Shown here in pieces: positions 35,355-43,699 of a stretch of DNA of 64,000 bases. Source of the DNA: Porphyrobacter sp. AAP60. Its GTDB lineage: Bacteria > Pseudomonadota > Alphaproteobacteria > Sphingomonadales > Sphingomonadaceae. The translations under genes and the position numbers were made by a program. The first letter of the stretch is position 1, and each line of letters begins with the position of its first letter. The notes below the pieces were generated by a model. The model saw only the letters and a list, made by a program, of their open reading frames with translations, had not been told where the DNA came from and did no database searches. Location of the stretch: NCBI RefSeq assembly GCF_001296025.1, contig NZ_LJHV01000001.1, positions 1 to 64,000 on the forward strand, read 5' to 3'.

Positions 35355-37139
35355 TCAGTGATTGTCGCGCGGCAAACCTTTGGTGCGCGCAATCTGCCGG
35401 TATTTTTCCGCCCCTTCGAGGATCGCTCCGCTATCCATCTGCCCCACGAGAGCGCGCTGGATTTCCTGCCACGGGGTCTGCGACTCCGGATATGCAAATC
35501 CTCCGCCAGCCATCAGTTCCTCACGCCGCCGGTCCAGTTCTTCCGGTTCGACCAGCAGGTTGACCTCCGCTCGCGCCAGATCGACGCGGAGCCGGTCGCC
35601 GGTTTTTACCAGAGCGAGGCCGCCATTGATCGCGGCTTCGGGCGATACGTTGAGGATCGACGGGCTGGCCGAAGTGCCCGATTGCCGACCGTCGCCGATG
35701 CATGGCAAGGCATGCACGCCTTCGGCCAGAAGATAGGCGGGCGGACGCATGTTCACGACTTCTCCCGCGCCGGGATAACCAACCGGTCCGGCCCCGCGAA
35801 TGATCAGCAAATGCCGATCGGTAATGCTGAGCGCTGGGTCGTCTATGCGGGCGTGGTAATCTTCCGGCCCGTCGAACACGACAGCCGGCCCTTCGAAAGC
35901 ATCGGGATCATCGGGATTGGACAGGTAGCGCGTCCGGAACTCTTCGCCGATGACGCTGGTCTTCATGATCGCCGCGTCGAACAGGTTTCCCGAAAGGACG
36001 ATGAAGCCGGCATTTTCACGGATCGGATCGGACGCGGGCCGGATGACGCGCTCGTCCTCGATCGTAGCGGAACGGCAATTGTCACCGATCGTTTCGCCGT
36101 TCACGGTCAGCGCGCTCTCGTGAATCAGGCCAAGCTGCATCAGTTGCGCGACCACGGCAGGCACTCCGCCCGCGCGGTAATAGTCTTCACCAAGATACTC
36201 CCCGGCCGGCTGCATGTTGACCAGCAAAGGAACTCCATGGCCATGAACGTGCCAATCCTTCAGCTCCAGCGATACGCCCAGATGGCGGGCCAGCGCCGCC
36301 AGGTGGATTGGCGCATTGGTTGATCCGCCGATGGCGGAATTGAGGACGATCGCGTTAAGGAAGCTTTCGCGTGTCATGATGTCGGAGGGTTTCATGTCCT
36401 CCTCCACCATCGCGACGATGCGCTTGCCGGTGAGGTAGGCCGCCTCCTGCCGGTCGCGGTAGGGGGCGGGGATCGCGGCGCTGCCCGGCAGCATCATGCC
36501 GAGCGCTTCGGCCAACGAATTCATCGTCGTTGCGGTGCCCATTGTGTTGCAGTAGCCGGTCGAGGGTGCGCTGCTCGCGACCATCCGGATGAAATCGGTA
36601 TCGTCGATCTTGCCTTCGGCCAGCAGCTCGCGCGCTTTCCACACGATCGTGCCTGACCCCGTCCTCTCCCCCTTGTGATAACCGTTGAGCATCGGTCCGA
36701 CCGAAAGCGCGATAGAGGGGATATCAACCGTCGCCGCTGCCATGAGGCATGCAGGTGTGGTCTTGTCACAACCGGTGGTGAGCACCACGCCGTCGATCGG
36801 ATAACCGTAAAGCAGTTCGACCAGCGCGAGATATGCAAGATTCCGGTCCAGCCCCGCGGTCGGGCGCTTTCCGGTTTCCTGAATTGGATGCACCGGAAAT
36901 TCCAGTACAATGCCACCTGCCTCGCGAACGCCTTCGCGAATCCGCTCGGCCAGCACGAGGTGGTGCCTGTTGCACGGCGACAGGTCGCTACCGGTTTGCG
37001 CAATACCGATGATCGGCTTGCCGGATCGCAACTCCTCCAGGCTAAGCCCGAAATTCAGATACCGCTCCAGATAAAGCGCGGTCATGTCGATGTTGTCGGG
37101 ATTGTCGAACCAGGCCTTGCTGCGGAGTTTGCGCGTCAT
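35355..37139 (-). CDS. L-arabonate dehydratase (IlvD/Edd family)
   Basis: A 594-residue Fe-S dehydratase converting L-arabonate to L-2-keto-3-deoxyarabonate. Cys56 (SPCNRHH), Cys124 ([10 protein letters not shown]) and Cys197 (TGYCNTMG) have the same spacing as the [2Fe-2S] ligands of the Rhizobium L-arabinonate dehydratase as I recall them, with the adjacent Lys126 as the residue that becomes carbamylated. The C-terminal [18 protein letters not shown] carries the catalytic Ser region. D-xylonate or other sugar acids are alternative substrates, but the arabinose context favours arabonate. It is transcribed from the divergent region shared with the FucP-like transporter, which holds an operator at 37188. 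Confidence 0.88.
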   Translation of the reverse strand: MTRKLRSKAWFDNPDNIDMTALYLERYLNFGLSLEELRSGKPIIGIAQTGSDLSPCNRHHLVLAERIREGVREAGGIVLEFPVHPIQETGKRPTAGLDRNLAYLALVELLYGYPIDGVVLTTGCDKTTPACLMAAATVDIPSIALSVGPMLNGYHKGERTGSGTIVWKARELLAEGKIDDTDFIRMVASSAPSTGYCNTMGTATTMNSLAEALGMMLPGSAAIPAPYRDRQEAAYLTGKRIVAMVEEDMKPSDIMTRESFLNAIVLNSAIGGSTNAPIHLAALARHLGVSLELKDWHVHGHGVPLLVNMQPAGEYLGEDYYRAGGVPAVVAQLMQLGLIHESALTVNGETIGDNCRSATIEDERVIRPASDPIRENAGFIVLSGNLFDAAIMKTSVIGEEFRTRYLSNPDDPDAFEGPAVVFDGPEDYHARIDDPALSITDRHLLIIRGAGPVGYPGAGEVVNMRPPAYLLAEGVHALPCIGDGRQSGTSASPSILNVSPEAAINGGLALVKTGDRLRVDLARAEVNLLVEPEELDRRREELMAGGGFAYPESQTPWQEIQRALVGQMDSGAILEGAEKYRQIARTKGLPRDNH

Positions 37140-37187
37140 GTTCCCTTTCCTGCCGGGCTCCGCTTGACGCTCTGCCCGTTGCCACGC

Positions 37188-37202
37188 ATTACTCCTACAA
37201 AT
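37188..37202. promoter_or_regulatory. GntR-type operator between arabonate dehydratase and transporter
   Basis: ATTACTCCTACAAAT matches the 34438 site at 14 of 15 positions (15 of 16 counting the preceding C). It sits in the 98-bp divergent region between the dehydratase and the FucP-like transporter and would control both. Confidence 0.6.
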
Positions 37203-37237
37203 GCCGGTCTAGCAAGGCCTGTGGGGAGACATCGGGA

Positions 37238-38527
37238 ATGATGCAGGTGGACGGGACACAAAGTGCCGCGATTGAGGGCGGTCAGGCGATCAACTACAAG
37301 CCAGCCCTCGCGCTGCTGGCGTCGCTCTTCTTCATGTGGGGCTTCATCACGGTCATCAACAATACGCTTTTGCCGCACCTGCGCAGCGTGTTCGAGCTCA
37401 GCTACACCCAGACCACGCTGATCGAGAGCGTGTGGTTCATCGCCTATGGCGTGATGGGTATGCCGAGCGCCTTCCTGATCGAACGGACGGGCTACAAGCG
37501 GGCGATCATCATCGGTCTCGTCGTAATGGCCATCGGCGCGCTGGGCATGGTTCCGGCAGCGCATCTGCCGTCCTATGGCCTCACCCTGCTCGCCTTGTTC
37601 GTGATCGCCAGCGGGATCACGTTGCTTCAGGTCGCCGCCAACCCCTATGTCGCGGTGATCGGCCCGGCGGAGAGTTCAGAATCCCGCCTTACGCTGGTGC
37701 AGGCATTCAACAGCTTCGGCACGTTCCTTGCGCCGTACTTCGGGGGCTACCTCATCCTCAGCCGGACGGTGGGCGGAACGTCGCTGGAAGGAACGCAGCT
37801 GACTGCGGCGGAACGGTTGGCCGATGCCCGCGCGACCGAGCTGCCCTACATTCTGGTCGCGACCGTCCTGCTGGTGATCGCAGTAATCATCTGGCGATCG
37901 AAACTGCCAAGCCTGGGTTCGGCCACCAATCGCGTCGCGCGCGAAGAACGCAAGAATCTCTCGCTGTGGGACCACCCAAATCTCGTCTGGGGTGTGCCGG
38001 CCATCTTCATCTACCTCATCGCGGAAATCGGCGTGGCGAACCTGTTCATCAACTTCGCCATCCTGCCCGATGTTGCAGGCATCACGCCCGCCGAAGCGGC
38101 GAACTACCTCGTGCTGTTGTGGGGCGGCATGATGGTGGGCCGCTTTGCCGGAGCCTTCATCATGCAGCGGTTTCCCGCCGACAGAACGCTTGCCGCCTTC
38201 GCCCTGTTCGCAATGGTGGTGATGGTGGGCGCAGCAACGCTCGACGGTCCGCTTGCCATGTGGTGCCTGATCTTGGTCGGACTGGGCCACTCGATCATGT
38301 TCCCGGCGATCTTCGCCATGGGCATCAAGGGTCTGGGCCCTCTGACAGAGGAAGCGTCAGGCCTGCTTATCACCGCTATTGCCGGCGGCGCGCTCGTGGT
38401 CGTGCAGGGCTGGCTCGCGGACAGCTTCGGCCTGCAGAACAGTTTCTGGCTGACGGTAGCGTGTGAGGCCTACATCATCTGGTACGCACTGCGCGGATCT
38501 CGGCCTAGAATTTCCTATTCGACGTAA
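37238..38527 (+). CDS. MFS sugar transporter, FucP/GlcP family
   Basis: A 429-residue, 12-helix symporter of the fucose-galactose-glucose:H+ (FGHS) family. Characteristic parts are LASLFFMWGFITVINNTLLPHLRSVF in helix 1, the helix 2-3 loop ERTGYKRA, and VAANPYVAVIGP plus LTLVQAFNSFGTFLAPYFGG in helices 4-5. GGGGAG precedes the first ATG by about 9 bases; a second ATG follows immediately. L-arabinose is the inferred cargo from the shared operator and divergence from the arabonate dehydratase. It is the last gene of the carbohydrate island. Confidence 0.9.
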   Translation: MMQVDGTQSAAIEGGQAINYKPALALLASLFFMWGFITVINNTLLPHLRSVFELSYTQTTLIESVWFIAYGVMGMPSAFLIERTGYKRAIIIGLVVMAIGALGMVPAAHLPSYGLTLLALFVIASGITLLQVAANPYVAVIGPAESSESRLTLVQAFNSFGTFLAPYFGGYLILSRTVGGTSLEGTQLTAAERLADARATELPYILVATVLLVIAVIIWRSKLPSLGSATNRVAREERKNLSLWDHPNLVWGVPAIFIYLIAEIGVANLFINFAILPDVAGITPAEAANYLVLLWGGMMVGRFAGAFIMQRFPADRTLAAFALFAMVVMVGAATLDGPLAMWCLILVGLGHSIMFPAIFAMGIKGLGPLTEEASGLLITAIAGGALVVVQGWLADSFGLQNSFWLTVACEAYIIWYALRGSRPRISYST

Positions 38528-38862
38528 AATGCGAGTCTAGATGTCGCTGTAAATTGGCCATTGCACGACGACCTCACAATCGATCGCGTCCTCAAATTGC
38601 TCGCGAATGCATCCCCGCCCGTTTCTCGTGGCAAAATATGACTTCCCGCTCAACCCTCGGTAACGACAGGTAAGTCCCAAGACCAATCGGCAGCTGCCGA
38701 CCCAGTGTCGGTCGCTCAATTCGGCCACCATGGAGGTCAGCTTCTGACACAAGCTGCCGATCATATGCAGCACATTGCGCAATCGGCTTTGCTTGCAAAA
38801 GCCAGCCCGTTCCGCCGGCTTGCGGCAGGTCCGTGAAACCAGAGACTAGCGCTGGGGGTCGT
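38528..38862. other. Gene-poor stretch before tRNA-Ser
   Basis: About 335 bp with no recognised gene. A minus-strand frame at 38537-38782 would give an 81-residue Cys-containing peptide (MRNVLHMIGSLCQKL...) without a ribosome site or recognisable motif. No clear terminator for the transporter and no duplicated tRNA end were seen. Confidence 0.4.
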
Positions 38863-38953
38863 TGGCGGAGCGGGTGGGATTCGAACCCACGATACGCTTG
38901 TGACGTATACACACTTTCCAGGCGTGCGCCTTCGACCACTCGGCCACCGCTCC
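38863..38953 (-). tRNA. tRNA-Ser (anticodon GGA)
   Basis: On the minus strand the 7-bp acceptor stem GGAGCGG/CCGCTCC, the D-arm GTGGCCGAGTGGTC, the anticodon loop CTGGAAA (GGA, decoding UCC/UCU), a long class II variable arm (GTATACGTCACAAGCGTATC) and the T-loop GGTTCGAATCC are all present. A G discriminator and a genomically encoded CCA follow. The long variable arm and GGA anticodon identify it as tRNA-Ser. Confidence 0.97.
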
Positions 38954-39032
38954 GTTTGCTCGCTAGAGCAAGTCGGGGCCGATAGCCGCGAATGGATTGC
39001 TTCGCAAGGCGCGTGGTGGCACCAATGTTCGT

Positions 39033-40070
39033 ATGAGAACATTGCTCCTGGCGGCTTCGGCTGCTCTCGCTCTTGCCCTGCCTGCTTCTGCTCAGGAGGA
39101 GCCGAAGGGAGCGCCTGCGCCATCGGAGATCGTCGCGGCTGCGCCCAAGTCCGATTGGGTGGCGATTCCTGCGGAGGATCTGCTGGTGATGACCCTCGCG
39201 CCGGATGCCGAGGGCAAGGCGCGGGAAGTGGTGATCCAGCTGATGCCCGCGCCGTTCTCGCAAGGCTGGGTGCACAACATCCGGCTGTTCGCGCGCGCCA
39301 AGTGGTATGACGGGATTTCGGTCAACCGGGTGCAGGACAATTACGTCACCCAATGGGGCGATCCCAATTACGACAACCCGGAAGCGACAGGGAAAGCAAA
39401 GCCCTTGCCCGAGGGGCTGAAGGTGATGGGGGAGGCGGAATACGTCCTCCAGTTGGTGCAGGACCAACAACTTGTTGAACGGATGGGGGCAATCATCAGA
39501 TTTGGTGACCGCGACCTCATCGGGATCGAGAAAGCGACCGGGATTTACGGGTTGGACCGCGATGTCTACGGCGAGTCTGCCGGTATGCGCGACGGTTGGC
39601 CGGTTGCGATGACGACGCCGGACAGTCCGAACGACACTTACAAGCTATGGCCCACCCACTGCTACGGCATGGTCGGCGTGGGGCGGAACTATTCGCCTGA
39701 CACCGGATCGGGCGCGGAACTTTATACCGTGATCGGCCATGCGCCGCGCCATCTTGATCGCAATATCGCGCTGGTCGGCCGGGTGATCGAGGGGATGCAG
39801 CACCTCTCCTCGCTGCCGCGCGGGTCGGGCGCGCTGGGGTTCTACACCGCCGAGGAAAGCGCCAAGCGCACGGCGATCCTGACGGTGCGGGTGGCGAGCG
39901 ACTTGCCCGCCGCCGAGCAACCCGCGTTCGAATATCTCTCGACCGAAAGCACCACCTTCGCGACCTACGCCGAAGCCATCGCCAACCGCCGCGATCCGTT
40001 TTTCATCGTGCCCGCTGGCGGCGCGGATATATGCAACATCCGGGTTCCGGTGCGGCGGGTGGTTCCCTAG
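39033..40070 (+). CDS. Periplasmic cyclophilin-type peptidyl-prolyl isomerase
   Basis: A 345-residue exported protein with signal peptide MRTLLLAASAALALALPASAQ. The cyclophilin barrel is recognisable in WVHNIRLFARAKWYDGISVNRVQDNYVTQWGDPNYDN, the altered equivalent of the usual FHRVIPGFMIQGGDP block, and in LYTVIGHAPRHLDRNIALVGRVIEGMQHLSSLPRG. Several active-site residues differ from catalytic cyclophilins, so isomerase activity is uncertain and a chaperone role is possible. A roughly 90-residue C-terminal extension follows. The start was chosen for the signal peptide; no strong ribosome site is seen. A palindromic repeat begins right after the stop. Confidence 0.85.
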   Translation: MRTLLLAASAALALALPASAQEEPKGAPAPSEIVAAAPKSDWVAIPAEDLLVMTLAPDAEGKAREVVIQLMPAPFSQGWVHNIRLFARAKWYDGISVNRVQDNYVTQWGDPNYDNPEATGKAKPLPEGLKVMGEAEYVLQLVQDQQLVERMGAIIRFGDRDLIGIEKATGIYGLDRDVYGESAGMRDGWPVAMTTPDSPNDTYKLWPTHCYGMVGVGRNYSPDTGSGAELYTVIGHAPRHLDRNIALVGRVIEGMQHLSSLPRGSGALGFYTAEESAKRTAILTVRVASDLPAAEQPAFEYLSTESTTFATYAEAIANRRDPFFIVPAGGADICNIRVPVRRVVP

Positions 40071-40174
40071 TCGTCATTGCGAGGAGCCAAAGGCGACGCG
40101 GCAATCCATGGACTGACGTTGGCCCACGCGGGGCGGTCGATCCATGGATTGCTTCGCTTCGCTCGCAATGACGA
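40071..40174. repeat. Palindromic intergenic repeat, copy 1
   Basis: Perfect 13-bp terminal inverted repeats, TCGTCATTGCGAG and CTCGCAATGACGA, enclose a second inverted pair, GCAATCCATGGA and TCCATGGATTGC. The element fills the gap between the cyclophilin stop and the convergent VOC gene. A second copy with the same ends lies at 60661-60785. It resembles REP/BIME-type or MITE-like elements. Confidence 0.85.
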
Positions 40175-40177
40175 GGT

Positions 40178-40537
40178 TTAAACCCGCTCCATCAGCTCGA
40201 TGCGGTTGCCGAAGGGGTCTTCGGTGAAGAACCGCGCATAGCCTTCAACCGGCTTGTCCTCGCGGATCACGCAGCCCGCTGCCGCCAGCCGCCCGCGCAA
40301 GCCTGCAAGGTCATCGACCAGCAATGCGGGGTGTGCCTTGGTCGCGGCGCGGAAATCGGGATCGACGCCGATGTGCAAGTTCACCGCCCCGCCTGTAAAC
40401 CAGCAGCCACTGGGCGAGAGGTTGGCGGGCTTGGGCACTTCGGTCATGCCCAGCAATCCGGCGTAGAAGGTGCGGGCCTTGTCCTCGCCTCCCGCAGGAC
40501 AAGCGATCTGGACGTGATCGATCCCGATGATCGCCAC
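40178..40537 (-). CDS. VOC (glyoxalase/dioxygenase-like) protein
   Basis: A 119-residue vicinal-oxygen-chelate protein. Two beta-alpha-beta-beta-beta units are visible: IIGIDHVQIACPAGGEDKARTFYAGLLGM and HPALLVDDLAGLRGRLAAAGC through FFTEDPFGNRIELME. The potential metal ligands are His in DHVQI, His in NLHIGVD and Glu in RIELME. It starts at GTG 40537, sharing one base with the RSH stop (TAGTG), so it is coupled to the stringent-response gene. Substrate unknown; glyoxalase or resistance roles are only possibilities. Confidence 0.88.
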   Translation of the reverse strand: MAIIGIDHVQIACPAGGEDKARTFYAGLLGMTEVPKPANLSPSGCWFTGGAVNLHIGVDPDFRAATKAHPALLVDDLAGLRGRLAAAGCVIREDKPVEGYARFFTEDPFGNRIELMERV

Positions 40538-42627
40538 TATTGCCGGTCCGCCTGCGCCACCGCGTCGCTGGCGCGCAGGGCCGAGAGGATGCGGTTGAGG
40601 TGTGCCACGTCCTTCACCTCCACCTCGATATCGTAAGTCACAAAGGGGTGATCGATATGCGCCTGCATCAGCGTGGTCACGTTGGCTTTGTTCTGGGCGA
40701 ATATGCCCGCCATCTCCGCCAGCGTGCCGAGCCGGTCGTAGATCGTCACCGATAGCTGCCCGACCGCGCCGACCGAACGGTTGCCCCACGCCAGATCGAT
40801 CCAGTCGCTATCCACCCCGCTCGCCAGCATCAGGCAATCGATCGCGTGAACCAGCACGGTTTCGCCCTTGCGGCGGATGCCGACGATGCGATCACCCGGC
40901 ACCGGGTGGCAGCACGGGGCCAGTTCGAACGCGACCCCCGGCGTCAGCCCGCGGATCGAAATCGCGCGTTCGCGCTGCGACCATTGTTCGTCTTCCTTGA
41001 AATCGGCGGTGCAGCCGGGGACCAGCGCTTCCATCACCTCGCGGTCGGACAGCTTGGCCGCGCCGATGGCGTACATCAGGTCATCCGGTTCATCCATGCC
41101 CAGCCGTTCCACAGCGGCGCGAATTGCCTTCTTGCCGATTCGCGCCGGCACGCGGACGGCGATTTCATCGAACAGTTTGGAACCGATGGCCGCGACCTCG
41201 GCATGTTCCTTCATCCGCACCGAGCGGCGGATCGCAGCGCGCGCCTTGCCGGTGACGACAAAACCGAGCCACGACAGCTGCGGGGCTGCGTGCGGGTTCT
41301 TGATGATCTCCACCACATCGCCGTTACCCAGCGGCGTGCGCAGCGGCACGTGCCGCCCGTTGATCTTCACGCCCGCCGTTTGCAGCCCGAGATTGGTGTG
41401 AACCGCAAAGGCGAAATCCACTGCCGTTGCGCCTTTGGGCAGCTGAAACAACGCACCCTTGGGGGTGAAGGCGAAGATGCGATCCTGATAGATCGCCATG
41501 CGCGTGTGTTCGAGCAGTTCTTCGGCATCGTGGCTGGCATCGACAATCTCGATCAGGTCGCGCAGCCAGCCCACTTCGCCATCCGGCCGGTCGCCCTGCT
41601 TGTAGGCCCAGTGCGCGGCGAGGCCGAATTCGTTGCGGCGGTGCATTTCCCGCGTGCGGATCTGCACTTCGACCCGCATCGAGTTTTCGTACATCAGCGA
41701 TGTGTGCAGGGAACGGTAGCCGTTCGATTTCGGCGTCGAGATGTAATCCTTGAACTTGCCCGGCAGGAACTGCCAGGTGGTGTGCAGGATGCCCAGCGCG
41801 CGGTAACAGTCCTCTTCGCTTTCGGTCAGCACGCGGAAAGCCATGATATCGGTCACCTGTTCGAAGCTGACATGGCGTTCGGCCATCTTGTGCCAGATCG
41901 AAAAGGGGTGTTTCTCGCGCCCGTAAACCTCGACCTGCAACCCCGCTTCGGCCAGGCGCTGCTTCACCGTCAGCGCAATCGCATCGACCTGCCCGCCATC
42001 CTGCGAGCGCAACTGATCGAGCCTGCCGGCAATCGTGGCGTAGGCCTCCGGCTCCAGCTGCCGGAAGGCCAGCGCCTGCATTTCGTGCATGTATTCATAC
42101 ATCCCGACCCGCTCTGCCAGGGGGGCGTAGATATCCATCGTCTCGCGCGCGATGCGCTGGCGCTTTTCCGGTGACTTGATGAAATGCAGCGTGCGCATGT
42201 TGTGCAGCCGGTCAGCCAGCTTGACCAGCAGCACGCGGATATCTTCGGACATGGCGAGCAGGAACTTGCGCAGGTTTTCCGCCGCGCGTTCGTTCTCGGG
42301 CATGGCCTCGATCTTGGACAGTTTCGTCACCCCGTCCACCAGCCGCGCGACTTCGGGGCCGAAATGCGCCTCGATATCGTCAATCGTGGCGAGGGTATCT
42401 TCCACCGTGTCATGCAGCAGCGCGGTGATGATCGTCGCCATGTCGAGCTTCAGATCGGTCATCAGCCCCGCGACTTCGACCGGGTGCGAGAAATAGGGAT
42501 CGCCGCTCGCACGCTTCTGGGTGCCGTGTTTCTGCACGGTATAGACATAGGCGCGGTTGAGCATCGCCTCGTCCGCATCGGGATCGTATTCGAGCACTTT
42601 CTCGACGAGTTCATATTGGCGCAGCAT
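40537..42627 (-). CDS. Bifunctional (p)ppGpp synthetase/hydrolase (RSH)
   Basis: A roughly 696-residue RelA/SpoT homologue controlling the stringent response. In order: HD hydrolase domain (KRASGDPYFSHPVEVAGL, ALLHDTVEDT, LVKLADRLHNMRTL), synthetase domain (DIMAFRVLTESEEDCYRALG, KDYISTPKSNGYRSLHTSL, FGLAAHWAYKQG), TGS domain (IFAFTPKGALFQLPKGATAVDFAF), a zinc-finger/helical region (APCCHPVPGDRIVG) and an ACT domain (VTIYDRLGTLAEMAGIFAQ). Both catalytic sites look intact. The start MLRQYELVEKVLEYDP matches the family; an upstream ATG at 42678 adds 17 residues and lacks a ribosome site. Confidence 0.96.
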   Translation of the reverse strand: MLRQYELVEKVLEYDPDADEAMLNRAYVYTVQKHGTQKRASGDPYFSHPVEVAGLMTDLKLDMATIITALLHDTVEDTLATIDDIEAHFGPEVARLVDGVTKLSKIEAMPENERAAENLRKFLLAMSEDIRVLLVKLADRLHNMRTLHFIKSPEKRQRIARETMDIYAPLAERVGMYEYMHEMQALAFRQLEPEAYATIAGRLDQLRSQDGGQVDAIALTVKQRLAEAGLQVEVYGREKHPFSIWHKMAERHVSFEQVTDIMAFRVLTESEEDCYRALGILHTTWQFLPGKFKDYISTPKSNGYRSLHTSLMYENSMRVEVQIRTREMHRRNEFGLAAHWAYKQGDRPDGEVGWLRDLIEIVDASHDAEELLEHTRMAIYQDRIFAFTPKGALFQLPKGATAVDFAFAVHTNLGLQTAGVKINGRHVPLRTPLGNGDVVEIIKNPHAAPQLSWLGFVVTGKARAAIRRSVRMKEHAEVAAIGSKLFDEIAVRVPARIGKKAIRAAVERLGMDEPDDLMYAIGAAKLSDREVMEALVPGCTADFKEDEQWSQRERAISIRGLTPGVAFELAPCCHPVPGDRIVGIRRKGETVLVHAIDCLMLASGVDSDWIDLAWGNRSVGAVGQLSVTIYDRLGTLAEMAGIFAQNKANVTTLMQAHIDHPFVTYDIEVEVKDVAHLNRILSALRASDAVAQADRQ

Positions 42628-42757
42628 ATCAGGCGAATATGTGACCGCCCCGCCCTGCGGGCAAGCGGCAAGTGCCATTAGTGCGAAAACGTATTCATGG
42701 TCTGGCCCGGCAGGCAGGCCGTGCTATCCCCGCCAAAACGTCACTGGAGAGCTTACC

Positions 42758-43648
42758 ATGCGCCTTTTCGCCTGCACACCGGCCGTCGCCGCCCTGATGC
42801 TTTGCGCTGCAAACGGCGCCGCAGCCGATGATCATGCCGGCCCCGCCAGCCCCGATACGCGGGCCATCATCTTTGCCGACGAATTCGATGGCCCTGCGCT
42901 CGACCGCACGAAATGGAACGTCATCGGCATGGATTTCTGGGTCAACAACGAACAGCAGGCCTATCTCGACAGCCCCGATACGATCCAGTTCGCCAATGAC
43001 ATCGAAGGCGCGCAAGGCGGCGCGCTGGTGCTGCGCCCGGTCTATCGCCCCGGCGTGGACTCCCGCGCCGACCGCAAGGCGGATTTCATTTCAGGCCGTA
43101 TTGAATCGCAAGGCAAGGCGGAATTCACCTATGGCCGCATCGAAGCGCGCATCAAAATGCCCGATGCGACAGGCGTATGGCCAGCGTTCTGGATGCTGGG
43201 CAATGGCCAGTGGCCTGACACGGGCGAGATCGACATCATGGAATATGTCGGCGAGAAAGACTGGACCGGCGTGGCCCTGCATGGCCCCGGCTATTCAGGC
43301 GAAACGCCGCTGGTGAACAAGTTTTTCTTCGATGACGGCACCGATGCGACCGATTGGCACGTTTACGCAGTCGAATGGACCAAGGACGCCGTGCTGTTCG
43401 AAGTCGATGGCCGCCTGACCTACCGCGTCACCCGCCCGATGGTCGAAAACTACGGCAAGTGGCGGTTCGACAATGAAAAGCACCTGATCCTGAATTTCGC
43501 GCTGGGCGGCGCCTATCCGTTCAAGACCAGCCGGATTGCGCAGCCCTATAACGGGATGCCCCAAGCAACCGTCGATCAGATCAAGGCCGGCGATGTGGCG
43601 ATGTATGTCGACTGGGTGCGGGTGTACGAGCCGCTGGCAGGCGAATAA
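42758..43648 (+). CDS. GH16 endo-beta-glucanase, secreted
   Basis: A 296-residue family 16 glycosidase with signal peptide (ending NGAAA). The catalytic motif GEIDIMEYVG carries the nucleophile and acid/base Glu flanking an Asp. FADEFDGPALDRTKWN and WPAFWMLGNGQWPDTG are typical of the laminarinase/beta-1,3-glucanase subgroup (GH16_3), which is the inferred activity. GGAG lies about 10 bases before the ATG. It is divergent from the RSH gene and separate from the hemicellulose island, so it probably serves beta-glucan use independently. Confidence 0.92.
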   Translation: MRLFACTPAVAALMLCAANGAAADDHAGPASPDTRAIIFADEFDGPALDRTKWNVIGMDFWVNNEQQAYLDSPDTIQFANDIEGAQGGALVLRPVYRPGVDSRADRKADFISGRIESQGKAEFTYGRIEARIKMPDATGVWPAFWMLGNGQWPDTGEIDIMEYVGEKDWTGVALHGPGYSGETPLVNKFFFDDGTDATDWHVYAVEWTKDAVLFEVDGRLTYRVTRPMVENYGKWRFDNEKHLILNFALGGAYPFKTSRIAQPYNGMPQATVDQIKAGDVAMYVDWVRVYEPLAGE

Positions 43649-43667
43649 CTGCCCGTCAGCCCCGCGT

Positions 43668-43699
43668 TACGACCAGGTGGCGCGCTATGACCAGGTGGC
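43668..43699. repeat. Short tandem repeat at the hemF 3' end
   Basis: TACGACCAGGTGGC and TATGACCAGGTGGC are repeated with an 18-bp period. On the minus strand this repeats the last hemF codons and stop, so a back-up stop codon follows the first. It looks like a small tandem duplication. Confidence 0.6.

Noticed and set aside
38537-38782. 81-residue minus-strand frame near tRNA-Ser
   Set aside because: It has no ribosome site, no recognisable motif and odd composition; it is noted only as content of a gene-poor stretch.
38863-38953. tRNA-Ser as the attachment site of the 15-38 kb sugar island
   Set aside because: No direct repeat of the tRNA 3' end was found near the other boundary (about 15.2 kb), and there is no integrase or transposase.
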